64,000 nucleotides of DNA from Saccharomycopsis fibuligera x Saccharomycopsis cf. fibuligera (Eukaryota > Ascomycota > Saccharomycetes > Ascoideales > Saccharomycopsidaceae). The stretch lies in assembly GCA_001936135.1 (NCBI GenBank), contig CP012817.1:124001-188000 (forward strand), written 5' to 3'. The translations under genes were made by a program, and so were the position numbers. Each line of letters opens with the position of its first letter. The first letter of the stretch is position 1. This document shows, piece by piece, positions 10,884-19,950 of the stretch. Under the pieces are notes generated by a model, which worked only from the letters and a program-made list of their open reading frames with translations, had not been told where the DNA came from and did no database searches.

Positions 10884-11199
10884 AATTCAATCTTGTGCGT
10901 TTATCAATTCTCGGGGATTTCTATATTTTACTATTCAATTGCCCTTCGACTTGCACAAACCCAGCAGAAAATTCTAGATTACTAGTGTAATATTTCCAAA
11001 ATACTATAAAATACTTTTCTATTGCCATATTTTATAAACTTTAATAAAATGTTTTTAAGGTTAGCAGTAAAAGAGAAATGAAAGGGAGACAAAAGATTAG
11101 GCTTATTATGAATTGAAGAAAAGGCAAAGCAATGGGTCAACCATCACATGCCAATATACAAAAGCAAAGCATAAAATGTTTTAAGATCAGCGGCGCAAG
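10884..11199. other. Downstream flank of the secreted-peptide gene
   Basis: AT-rich sequence between the nested LTRs and the stop codon of the small secreted protein. I see no gene here. It should contain that gene's 3' end. Confidence 0.4.
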
Positions 11200-11604
11200 T
11201 TAGGTCAATTTGTTGGCCAAATTATTACCTTTTTCAAGCATCTTATTTTTAGCAGCGGCAGCTTGTTCAGCAATTGCTGGGTGGTGTGCCTTCAAAGGTA
11301 AATGTTCCTTTGGAACAGAAAGCAAATTCGATCCACTGTTGGAACCAGAAGATGATTGGTGTGCTTTTGCAGGCAAGTGTTCCTTAGGGACGGAAAGAAG
11401 GTTTGTGTTAGGCAATCCTCTGGCTTCGAGCTGTTCTTCTTGTTCAATAGCAGCAGAACCGGTAGCAGCAGAGCCAGTAGCAGCAGAGCCAGTAGCAGCA
11501 GCAACAGCAGTGCCATTGGATTGTGTTTCTAACACTGGTGCAGCAAAAACGCCAGAGTAGGCAATGCAAGAGAGAGCAATAGCGAAAGTAGTACCGAACT
11601 TCAT
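11200..11604 (-). CDS. Small secreted protein with a duplicated 15-residue peptide, unrecognised
   Basis: The 134-aa product begins with a clear signal peptide (MKFGTTFAIALSCIAYSGVFA, about 21 residues, then APV). Three tandem ATGSA-like units follow, then two copies of NLLSVPKEHLPxKAH separated by a Ser/Gly linker, and an Ala/Lys-rich tail. The peptide copies are identical except for one residue (Ala or Leu), although about eight codons differ synonymously, which points to selection on the peptide. There are no Cys residues, no Kex2 KR sites, no GPI tail and no transmembrane segment after the signal. The pre-pro layout loosely recalls yeast peptide precursors, but the peptide does not match known alpha-pheromones. 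The gene is isolated among retrotransposon relics. I do not assign a function. Confidence 0.8.
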   Translation of the reverse strand: MKFGTTFAIALSCIAYSGVFAAPVLETQSNGTAVAAATGSAATGSAATGSAAIEQEEQLEARGLPNTNLLSVPKEHLPAKAHQSSSGSNSGSNLLSVPKEHLPLKAHHPAIAEQAAAAKNKMLEKGNNLANKLT

Positions 11605-12260
11605 TATGTGAGAATTTAGTTTTTGTGGATATGTTCAAAGTGGAGGGATGAGTGGCTTTAGTGGTTATAAAAGATTGATTGTTGATGTTTTAATAAGAAT
11701 AAGATGAGACTATCCAGAGCAGCCAAACTTAGGGGATGTCAAGGGGCTTTTATATAGGCTTGGAGTATCCTCGAAAGCATTGGAAAGTTCATATTGCTTA
11801 CATTGCGGCTTTGCAATAACTCGCACCGTGGACGTGTTGGAACTGACACAGAAGTTAGCATCCGTATAGGTATGAATGGGACGGCATGGTTTCAATGTTG
11901 CGCTTGTGGAAGTTAATATTCTTGATGTATATTCGATACGCGAACGTATTGGAGGTATGCTCCTGTTTATTGTGAGTGGAAGCACAGTATCAGAATATGA
12001 GAACGACAGGATGTCGAGAGCAACGGCACCTTTGTCTATGGTAACTATCAACTACAAATAATATCTTGTAATATCCTGTGGACTGCATCATGGTTTTTGA
12101 TGCCTCTTTAAGTTTCAGGTCTAGATCGGCATGCAGCTGTCGGTTGCTGTTCATGTCCGTTTTTAATGAGAAATCCATTTTTGTGTCTCAAATGAAAAAT
12201 GAGCATAAGGACTCTACTAATTCGTAAATTCATACGCATTCTAAGAAAAAATAGTTACAT

Positions 12261-12303
<43 letters not shown>

Positions 12304-13635
12304 ATTTACCCAAAACAAAGCACGGTAAATGAAATTTTGGTATTCAACTGAATTCACGAAATTCAGGCACATCAAAAGGTTGTTCTTTCACTCATGCACT
12401 TTTCATAGGTTGAAGTTCTGATATTATTGCTTTAAATGTAAAAAGAAATTCTGTGAGAAAGTAAAGATATCATAGCTTCCATGTAAAAATAAAATGTACT
12501 TAATCCAAACAGTAAGATTATAAGGCTCCCACCTCAGTTCTTGTGGAGAAAGAGTACAATACCCCATTTATTTTGGTTGGCTGCTGGTTGAGAATAATTT
12601 TAAGGTATTGCAAATACAAGGCTTGGCCTGAAAAACCTTGAGTTTAAAATTTCTCAAAAGTTTTTTGTTCTTCCAAGTTGCCTTGTGATAGCCTCATTAT
12701 AAGTTCTAAGTAACTTCATGTGAAGATTACCTAAGAACAGGAAAAGTCCAACTAAAAAGTCATTATAACTATAGTATATTCTTCCCCCAGTCTGAAAATA
12801 TACATATGTAAGTGATAAGTCATACTAATAAATCTAGTACAAGATTTTATAAGATACCCCTTGTAACTTAAGTCCATCATCATTTTACCCAGTTCTCTTT
12901 CCTTTGTTACTTTGGATGCCCATTGCATAGGAACTCAACTTTAAGCGATGAGAATTATCTGATTATGTAAAAAATATGCTATTATCTACCACAGTACTCC
13001 TTGGAACTTGACTATTTAATCAAAAGTAATCCCTTTTTTCTACTCAATTGTATATATGTAATACACTATCACTTGGTAAACTAATCAGTCCCACTACTCA
13101 TCCGCATACTACTCTGCAATACTTTGTAACATGTTTCAACTTTCTTCAACGCTATTAACAACTGGCATTGATTATACCGAGATTCTGTGAAAATATAAGA
13201 AAGGCTGAGCATTCATTAAAGCTTTTTACTACTTTTCAAGATCTGGGAACTTTTTCTCTTTAGTATCATTCTTTGATTACATAGTGCTACCAGTAACTAA
13301 TTGGCGTACTTAAAATTAACTTGAAACGCCACGCAGTAATAGTAATAATCTTCAAATTAAACTTATGACATAACATGTTTAGCTTCCATTCTTCAGAATG
13401 AAGTATACTCCAAAAATTTTATCTGTTGATATAAGAAGCCTTCCAAAAAAGTGTAGCGCAGCGATTTGAGTTATTTGCTAGGTTGAAAAATTTTTAACAA
13501 CTGCATAACCTTCAGTCAGTAATATTATTTATAAGTAACTAAACTTTACTTCCTGTTCAAACTTATTTTGTTATAAATATCATACAAAGAGGACTCAACT
13601 CCATATTGTAACAAACCAGATATAGTTATATTTAA
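11605..13635. other. 2-kb non-coding region upstream of the secreted-peptide gene
   Basis: The first few hundred bases should be the promoter of the gene at 11604, read leftward. An uninterrupted run of 41 A is at 12262-12302. No coding frame with recognisable content was found. The minus-strand 113-codon frame at 11710-12051 shows no signal or domain. The rest, to 13635, is AT-rich with no clear LTR match. Confidence 0.4.
12262..12302 (+). repeat. Poly(A) tract, 41 bp
   Basis: Forty-one uninterrupted A residues, the longest homopolymer in the window. Its exact length may be an assembly estimate. Confidence 0.85.
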
Positions 13636-13905
13636 TTACAGAATACTGACATATGGGTTCATGTTTTTTAGAAGTAAAAGTCTTGTATTTCCAAATATAA
13701 CTAACTAATAATAAATATATAAAAATATTGGGTTAGACCCTCTTTAAATAATAATCAGACTGAATACAAAATATGTTATTGATTCGCTATTACCAGTAGT
13801 AAATACGTGTAACTTGCACCAAGATAAAAGATTCGCGAAGTTATTCAGTAATAAATATTGGTTAGCTGTATTCAGGTTTGTTGGTCTAGAACTCAATGTT
13901 CGTCA
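13636..13905 (-). mobile_element. Solo LTR, family 1 type B (270 bp)
   Basis: On the minus strand it starts TGACGAACATTGAG and ends CTGTAA. Flanks are TTTAA (13631-13635) and CTTAA (13906-13910), a near-perfect 5-bp target duplication. It matches the plus-strand copy at 23004-23216 along its length. This is the most complete type B copy. Confidence 0.78.
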
Positions 13906-13936
13906 CTTAAATACAAGCATTTTTGTCTACATAAGT

Positions 13937-14007
13937 TGACGAACATTGAATTCTAGATAAACAGATCGAGTTACAGATACTTAATATTTCTTACATAATA
14001 CTTTCTA
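13937..14007 (+). mobile_element. LTR fragment, family 1 type C
   Basis: About 70 bp starting TGACGAACATTGAATTC, matching the start of the LTR attached to the pol relic (minus strand, ending at 15575) through the stretch GAGTTACAGATACTTAATAT. It is truncated where the tRNA-Pro repeat arm begins. Confidence 0.6.
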
Positions 14008-14054
14008 GAATCACATTTTGGCATGTCTCAAGAAGGCATGAAAAACGATTTTTC

Positions 14055-14307
14055 TGTTGTGTTTAAAAGGGGTAGTTCTCTACTAAGTATTTCTAAACAT
14101 GTATTTTTATGGTTATTATCGTTATCGATGGGTATGTCGGCCTCTCCTTTATTCCGCCCATCGCTATATACACAAGTTAAAAGGAACACTTCGCCGACCT
14201 TTATACAAGATTTTCGACAATTTGAGGGCATTTGAAGGATCCTTCAGACGGTTGTGAACACAAACTGATCAGGAATGCGAACACAATAAAGGAAAATGTT
14301 CGCAACA
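14055..14307 (+). mobile_element. Solo LTR, family 3 (253 bp), 11 bp upstream of tRNA-Pro
   Basis: It begins TGTTGTG and ends GCAACA, with perfect 5-bp inverted ends TGTTG/CAACA. Flanks TTTTC and TTATC are a 4/5 target duplication. The other tRNA-Pro arm (9841-9895) has the same flanks with no insert, so this is an insertion seen against its empty site. The orientation shown is arbitrary. A 3' fragment of the same LTR recurs at 23488-23586. Confidence 0.8.
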
Positions 14308-14318
14308 TTATCAATGTT

Positions 14319-14424
14319 GGCCGCATGGTCTAGAGGTATGATTCTCGCTTTGGGTAGCGATCTTGAGTTCACTCAAGTGTACCGAACATGTGAGAGGTCC
14401 AGGGTTCAATTCCCTGTGTGGCCC
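14319..14424 (+). tRNA. tRNA-Pro (UGG) with 34-nt intron
   Basis: Same gene as at 9735-9840, in the opposite orientation: acceptor GGCCGCA/TGTGGCC, anticodon TGG, intron one base 3' of the anticodon, T arm GGTTCAATTCC. One intron base differs between the copies; mature sequences look identical. Confidence 0.95.
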
Positions 14425-14776
14425 AACATTTTCCAACTTTTTAAGTTGGAAATCGTCTTTTTTAGTTCTGGGTGATTTGTATGTCCAGTTTTAATTGCCC
14501 ATATTATCAAATATCAACTGCTCCTGTAATAAATCCCATAAAATGCGAAGTATATGTGATTTTTGAGGTAAAGTTCCTGCGAGAGTAATGTAGAAAAACG
14601 GCAAATTTCCCCCTATATTGCACATCGCGGACTAAATCTCGTTGCGTGCTTTAGCATACATATACCCGCTTATATCGCAAAATGGAATGGCGCTACCTCT
14701 AAACACTACAAATTTTGACCATAAAACTAACACAACAACTTCACAAATATATTTTTTAAAAAACTAAAAAGAAGAA

Positions 14777-14848
14777 CTCCGCGACGGGGAATCGAACCCC
14801 GGTCGTCCGCGCGACAAGCGGACATTCTAGCCACTAAACTATCACGGA
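14777..14848 (-). tRNA. tRNA-Asp (GUC)
   Basis: A 72-nt intronless tRNA on the minus strand beginning TCCGTGATAG and ending CGTCGCGGAG, anticodon loop TTGTCGC. It is very close to S. cerevisiae tRNA-Asp(GUC). The same gene is at 21840-21911 and 23936-24007. This copy has no LTR at its 5' flank. Confidence 0.96.
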
Positions 14849-14961
14849 AACTGTGCTTGTGATAGAAACGGGGAGAACTAAGTTCCGATATATTAGTATT
14901 CTGGATTGATCGTTAAAGCACTGGTTCTTCTTAGATAAATAAATTCTGTTCAGCCTTTTAA

Positions 14962-15226
14962 CAGACATTGAGTTCTAGGCCAACAAACCTGGATGAAACA
15001 AATTAACACGTCGTACAGAATAACTCCTTGGACCTTTTATCATGAAACAGAATTCGCGTATTTAGTACTACTAATCATGAATCTCTAACATGTTTTGCAT
15101 TCAGTCTGATTATTATTTATACATGGTCCAACTCAATATTTTTATACTTTTATTTTTAGCTAGTTATATTGGAAACACAAGGCTTTTACATACAAAATAT
15201 GAACCCCGAGATGTCAGTAATCCGAA
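14962..15226 (+). mobile_element. Degenerate LTR, family 1 type A
   Basis: About 265 bp aligning with the type A LTR at 9987-10257, from GAGTTCTAGGCCAACAAAC to the ATGTCAGTAATCCGAA end. The first bases have decayed. Flanks show no target duplication. Confidence 0.65.
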
Positions 15227-15359
15227 ACCTTTAATGTTGTAATCTTCCTCGAAGATATTGCATAGCTCTTAGACTACATATATCTCTCAGAATGTTTCTT
15301 TATTCTAAGATGCTTGTTCTTATCTTAAAATTCTTTTATATTTCTCTTTTTCTATCTAG

Positions 15360-15575
15360 ATACCTGTTCCAAATGTAACATAATAATTATATAATAAAAT
15401 TGGGTTGTGCCGTATATAAATAATAATCAGACAGAATACAAACCATGTTAGCAATGAGCTATAACTAGTAGTGAATATGCATATTGTGGAACAAAGTATA
15501 AGATTCTAAAAAGTATTATGTAAGAAATATTAAGTATCTGTAACTCGATATATTGGCCTAGAACTATGTTCGTCA
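15360..15575 (-). mobile_element. LTR fragment, family 1 type C, next to the pol relic
   Basis: On the minus strand it starts TGACGAACATAG, directly after the pol relic and an A/G-rich stretch that could be the polypurine tract. It diverges from type B after about 200 bp. Its position makes it the 3' LTR of the dead element. Confidence 0.62.
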
Positions 15576-15615
15576 TAACTTGTTCTTTCTTGAAATATTT
15601 GGTTCTCAAGATACC

Positions 15616-16340
15616 AAATGTTTTACTAACGGTAATAATAAGGATTTATTGAGGGGTTAGTCAATATATCTGCAATTTCCTTTTTGGTGTTAATTTATAT
15701 TGTCTTCGTTGACATGTTATCTGCAGTAAGCTAATCGGATGTTCACCTGCCTATTTATATTATTTAAATTTTCTTTATTTATGAGGTAAATAGCTGCTTT
15801 GCTACCTGTTTTGATAACTATAGTATTAGATTTCTTGTCGTTCATCCATTCCAATATACTTCTCAACCATTGCTCTTGTTTTATATCTGTAGATATAGTG
15901 ACCATTTCTGATCCAACTGGATATGATGTAGTTAATTTACTCATCTCAACGTTCCAAGATGTCAAATCATGGTTGTAATAGTAAACACTGCTCACCGTGC
16001 TTCTGTTGTAATTTTCGGAAATGTAGGGTAGCGTCAATATAAGCAGTAATCTTATTATCAGGTCCCTTTCCTTTGAATACCAAACCTTTGTTTACTGTAC
16101 ATTTTAAGTATTGTAATATTCTCAAAGTATAAAAAAACACTTCTTCACTAGATTCAAGTTGAAAATGTGAAAGAGAACTTGTGTAAAAAGCAATATCAGG
16201 TCTAGTGTGTGTACTTGCATACAATAAAGAGCAGATGATTTCTCTGATTTTAGCCACTTGTTTATTATGATAGTTTTCGTTTTTCATCACATCGTTATGT
16301 TTGATGTAATCAGTTGCATTTGTGGCGTGGAAGATTTTGT
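15616..16340 (-). pseudogene. Broken Ty1/copia-type retrotransposon pol (RT end and RNase H)
   Basis: Two overlapping minus-strand frames, 16290-15967 and 16037-15717, together resemble the end of a copia polyprotein. The first has an RT-tail block like THTRPDIAFYTSSLSHF followed by ILQYLK. The second has the RNase H region (SWNVEM, then EQWLRSILEW and IVIKTGSKAAIYL). A third frame near 15660-15676 reads ADILTNP, like the copia DILTK end. At least two frameshifts separate them, and the upstream protease, integrase and most of RT are missing. It is a fossil; the minus-strand order (RT, RNase H, then LTR) is what an intact element would show. Confidence 0.75.
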
Positions 16341-17253
16341 TTTTTTGGTCCAGAACTCAATGTTGGTCATTTTTTTAACATGAGTGTTGATTTTTTTAAC
16401 ATGAGTGTTGATTTCTTTAACTATATAAATCTCATAAGCCAGGACTCGAATGCGGAAAATCTTCCTAAGACACTAAAGGTAGTAAGACTGAAAAAGACAT
16501 CTTTCTTTATGAATATTTTGGCTGATATAATTTTGCTTGTTCTCAAATGTTGCCATGATGAAAGTAGTATTTTCAGGTGTAAATCCATTTTGATGATATC
16601 AGTCCATGATTTGTCCACTTTAATTTTCTGACAAGACAAAATTTTTTCCTATTCTGTTAATTAATTGTTGAACAGGAAACCAGCAATTTTTCCGCTTCTC
16701 AAAATACTTCATTTTCAGCAGATAGCACTTAAATTTTCACCAAATTGAAGCCCAAAACGTAAGTTTTTCCGATAATTGGTACCATCAATAGCTTACTGAT
16801 ATTATATTATTTATGATTTGAATTAGCATATCGCACTTTGCAACCTAAATTTAAGCAGTTTGTAATTTCCTTTTCCCAAATAAGATAAAACCAGAATTAA
16901 ATATAGATTATAGCCAAAAATATCTGATAAAGTGGTATCAAGGGAAGTTCTAATAACACTTTTAATTTTTTTTATTGGTGGCTTAAAAAAAAATCCCTAT
17001 AGAATAGCAGATTTATAGTATGTCTTGTAAAGACTTCCGGTAGTGATTCCACTTACTAAAAGGTTGTAAAAAAATTAAATCAATTTTCTAGCATGTCTTG
17101 GTTTGATAAAAATTATTTAAATAATGCACAGCATTCTTAAAATGAAATAATAAATTAATTGTGTTTTTTTACTCCATGTTTCTGATTATATTCAATTAAA
17201 TAAGTTCTTTTTCTTTTTTTTTTTTTTTTTTTTTTTTTTATTCTGCTAACCGC
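16341..17253. other. AT-rich flank right of the pol relic
   Basis: No gene seen. A short LTR-start remnant (reverse of TGACCAACATTGAGTTCTGG) lies at about 16350-16369. A 21-bp unit around TTAACATGAGTGTTGATT is tandemly repeated at about 16370-16420. A 26-bp T run at 17214-17239 lies just past the BIO3 stop codon. Confidence 0.45.
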
Positions 17254-18588
17254 CTATTTCTCCAAAGCCACAGTAGCCAATGCGTTAACAAGTTGGATCA
17301 AATCAGATTCAGAGATAATATAAGGAGGCATTATATAAATTAACTTGCCGAATGGCCTCACCCAAACCCCAAGTTCTACAAATCGACGCTGACAAAATGT
17401 CATATCAACTACATCGACCATTTCAATTACCCCTACTGCACCCAAGACTCTAACAGATTTTATATTTTCATGATTTCTGTCTCTCAAAGGTAGCAACTTT
17501 TCGGTCAATATCTTTTCAATATTTGCAACTTGTGATTTCCACTTATTGGTCCGAAGTATTTCTAAATTCTTCACGCTAACTGCACACGCGGCAGGGTTGG
17601 CCATGAATGTTGGTCCATGCATAAAGCATCCGCTTCGACCACTGCTAATAACTTCGGCGACATGACGAGTAGATATAACAGCAGCTAAAGTGAGGTATCC
17701 TCCTGTAAGTGCTTTACCGACACAAAGAATATCCGGGCAAATTTCCGAATGTTCATAGGCAAATAATTTGCCTGTTCTACCAAAGCCAGTTGCCACTTCG
17801 TCAAGAATTAATAATACTTTATATTTATCGCAAAGTTCTCGTACTCTTTTTAGAAATTGGGGATGGTAGGTTCTCATGCCTCCGGCTCCTTGAAGAATGG
17901 GCTCTAAAACAACAGCAGCAATCACATCTTTATGAGATTCCAACTTGCTTTTGAAATCAAATACATCACCCTCATCCCAAACACCTTCAAATGGAATTTG
18001 GGGAGCATTAGCAAAAATGTTCTCTGTAACATATCCGGTGTATAGCGTATGCATCGAATTAATCGGGTCACATATCGACATTGCACCAAAAGTATCACCG
18101 TGGTACCCATGTTTTATAGTTAGAAATTTTTTTCTTTTGGCTTCACCTTTAGAGTTCCAGTATTGTATTGCTTGCTTCAAAGCAATTTCAACCGAGACAG
18201 ATCCACTATCACAAAGAAAAACACATTCCAAATCATCATGGGTCATTTCAACTAAATGTTTGCAGAGCTGAATAGCAGGATCGTGAGTGATACCACCAAA
18301 CATGACATGAGACACTTTATGAATCTGATCAATTAAGGCTTGGTTCAATTCTGGATGATTGTACCCATGTATAGCACACCACCAAGATGACATACCGTCA
18401 ATCAATGTACTACCATCATCAAGTTTTATTTTCACTCCCTCAGCAGATTTGACTTGATAACAAGGTAGAGGGTTTAACATCGAAGTGTAAGGATGCCATA
18501 TATGCTTTTTATCAAAGTTCTCATTAGCTTGATGATCCATATTTTTATTGGTTACTTCTCTTGGTTTGATGAACCCCAGATAAAACAA
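17254..18588 (-). CDS. BIO3: 7,8-diaminopelargonic acid (DAPA) aminotransferase
   Basis: This PLP enzyme converts KAPA to DAPA with S-adenosylmethionine as amino donor, the second-to-last step before dethiobiotin. The 444-aa frame is colinear with bacterial BioA: WHPYTSM, IDGMSSWWCAIHGYNHPEL, SHVMFGGITH, HGYHGDTFGAMS, LDEVATGFGRTGK and the PLP-lysine motif VGKALTGG (Lys292). The C-terminal RPFGKLIYIMPPYI is intact. Met17 (18540) may be the real start, because BioA homology begins just after it and residues 1-16 are atypical. It is divergent from BIO4 across 392 bp. The strong similarity to proteobacterial BioA fits the known bacterial origin of yeast BIO3. I found no in-frame CTG. Confidence 0.96.
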   Translation of the reverse strand: MFYLGFIKPREVTNKNMDHQANENFDKKHIWHPYTSMLNPLPCYQVKSAEGVKIKLDDGSTLIDGMSSWWCAIHGYNHPELNQALIDQIHKVSHVMFGGITHDPAIQLCKHLVEMTHDDLECVFLCDSGSVSVEIALKQAIQYWNSKGEAKRKKFLTIKHGYHGDTFGAMSICDPINSMHTLYTGYVTENIFANAPQIPFEGVWDEGDVFDFKSKLESHKDVIAAVVLEPILQGAGGMRTYHPQFLKRVRELCDKYKVLLILDEVATGFGRTGKLFAYEHSEICPDILCVGKALTGGYLTLAAVISTRHVAEVISSGRSGCFMHGPTFMANPAACAVSVKNLEILRTNKWKSQVANIEKILTEKLLPLRDRNHENIKSVRVLGAVGVIEMVDVVDMTFCQRRFVELGVWVRPFGKLIYIMPPYIISESDLIQLVNALATVALEK

Positions 18589-18980
18589 TTTCCAAAATCC
18601 TTTTTTCTGTATTCTTTGTTTTTCAGTTTTTTGTAGTGTAAATTGAATGTCTGTTCTGAAACTCTCAATCTATCTTTGAGACTCAGCTTATTGTGTGAAT
18701 AAGCATACTACATATGTCGCCGTTTCTTGCAGATTTTTAGGGCGGGATGACTACGAGTCATCCTTCCTATTTTGTCATACAGATGAGTCGTGTCCGGAAA
18801 AAATTCGAGAAGTATAGCTGGACAATTATCTTTTCATACATTTAAAAAAAGACTTGATATTCAGTTTGGTCCATTATGCTGTTCTATTTCATTTTTTTTA
18901 TTTCAGTTTTTTTATTTCATTTTTTTTTTCTCGTTTGAGTAACTCAGTATACCATTTCAGGTTTCAAGTACTTAAGGACA
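18589..18980. promoter_or_regulatory. Divergent BIO3-BIO4 promoter
   Basis: A 392-bp shared upstream region. It contains the 19-bp dyad at 18745-18763, near the midpoint, and T-rich stretches on the BIO4 side. A shared control element would let both genes respond together to biotin. Confidence 0.6.
18745..18763. promoter_or_regulatory. Dyad GGATGACT-ACG-AGTCATCC in the BIO3-BIO4 promoter
   Basis: Perfect 8-bp inverted repeat with a 3-nt centre. Its halves contain TGACT and AGTCA, the same words as the biotin-responsive element upstream of BIO5 but facing the other way and closer together. They are also Gcn4/bZIP-like. It could be a regulator site for both genes; no binding is proven. Confidence 0.5.
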
Positions 18981-19619
18981 ATGGTTAAAGCTGTGTTTGT
19001 GACTGGTACTGACACCGAAATCGGAAAAACTTTTGTTTCTGCCATTTTTACTAAGGCATGGGATGCCAATTATTGGAAACCAATCCAGACCGGGCTTAAT
19101 TGCGATATAGGTGATACTAAAACAGTAAAGACTTTGACTCAACTTCCTGAAGATCGTTTTGCCGCTCCACAAGTCGAGTTAAAGTTTCCATTGTCGCCGT
19201 GGAGAGCTGCTTTTCATGAGAGCAAACCTCCTCCCCAAGTTGCAGACATTCAAATTCCTCAAAAATTTCTCAATAGTGAATTACCTTTAGTTTTAGAAGG
19301 AGCAGGTGGTCTTTTTGTTCCTATAAATGAAAAAGAAATAACTACAGATTTGATAAAAAAGTTAGATGTTCCTGTTATATTGGTAGCTAGAAGTCAGTTG
19401 GGTACTATTAATCATACTTTATTAAGTATTGAGCATTTACAAGCCCATGGTGTGAGTCAAATTTTCATTGTTTTGAACGGCCCACTTGATGCTGACAATG
19501 CTGCCGCCATTGAGCATTTTTCGAAGGGAATAAAAGTTATTGCTCAAATCCCACCATGTAAAAAGAATATCAATGAGTCTATTGGGTTAGTTCCGTCATT
19601 TGATAGCCTTTTAAAATAA
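18981..19619 (+). CDS. BIO4: Dethiobiotin synthetase
   Basis: This enzyme closes the ureido ring, using ATP and CO2 to turn DAPA into dethiobiotin. At 212 aa it is slightly shorter than S. cerevisiae Bio4 (237). The P-loop GTDTEIGKT is at residues 9-17, followed by the substrate region KPIQTG at about 33-38 and the EGAGGLFVPI motif near 110. The C-terminus keeps the nucleotide-base-binding layout (VLNGP, then AQIPP). The ATG at 18981 gives the canonical MVKAVFVTGTDTEIGKT start. It is divergent from BIO3 and followed by BIO5 on the same strand. I found no sign of damage. Confidence 0.95.
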   Translation: MVKAVFVTGTDTEIGKTFVSAIFTKAWDANYWKPIQTGLNCDIGDTKTVKTLTQLPEDRFAAPQVELKFPLSPWRAAFHESKPPPQVADIQIPQKFLNSELPLVLEGAGGLFVPINEKEITTDLIKKLDVPVILVARSQLGTINHTLLSIEHLQAHGVSQIFIVLNGPLDADNAAAIEHFSKGIKVIAQIPPCKKNINESIGLVPSFDSLLK

Positions 19620-19950
19620 AATTTAAATAGAAAAATTTAGTGTTAAGTTTCATACTCTTTATGATTTTTGACTAAATCTTGCGGTGTGGATTTTGCGTAA
19701 ATTGATGTTGAATTTTGAATCACATTCTTTTGACTTCCTGGATGTAAGCGGGTTACCAGAGATGATTTGCATTATGCAAGTTTTGAGTCATTGTTTTAGC
19801 GTCTGGTTGCCTTGAATCGAGACGTGCTTGCAAATCATCACCAAATAAGGGAAAATAACATCTTAAATAATCAATACATAAAGGTGGATATGTACCCTTC
19901 AAAACAGCATATCTATAAACATTTGAAAATGTAGTTATCGCATCAGAACA
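19620..19950. promoter_or_regulatory. BIO5 upstream region
   Basis: 331 bp between BIO4 and BIO5. It holds an exact vitamin-H response element match at 19718-19735 and a Gcn4-type TGAGTCA at 19784-19790. Confidence 0.65.
19718..19735 (+). promoter_or_regulatory. VHRE match upstream of BIO5
   Basis: The sequence AATCA, eight bases, TGACT fits the consensus AATCA-N8-TGAYT reported for Vhr1 at S. cerevisiae VHT1 and BIO5. It lies about 215 bp upstream of the BIO5 ATG and suggests induction by biotin shortage. The match is exact; binding is inferred. Confidence 0.7.

Larger units (their letters stand above)
14009..14481. repeat. Right arm of tRNA-Pro inverted repeat, with LTR insertion
   Basis: Reverse-complement counterpart of 9678-9895. 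It contains tRNA-Pro at 14319-14424 and is interrupted by a 253-bp LTR (14055-14307). The arms are about 4.1 kb apart and bracket the secreted-peptide gene. Confidence 0.83.

Noticed and set aside
11710-12051. 113-codon minus-strand frame upstream of the secreted-peptide gene
   Set aside because: No signal, domain or low-complexity pattern typical of a gene, and it occupies the probable promoter.
16314-16631. 105-codon frame next to the pol relic
   Set aside because: Low complexity with a tandem 21-bp repeat; no match to any retrotransposon domain.
9678-17253. Possible regional centromere (inverted repeats, gene-poor, tRNAs)
   Set aside because: Some Candida centromeres have inverted repeats, but this core holds a conserved-looking gene and dated LTR insertions, and the arms are explained by tRNA duplications. 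No centromere-specific sequence can be recognised without CENP-A data.
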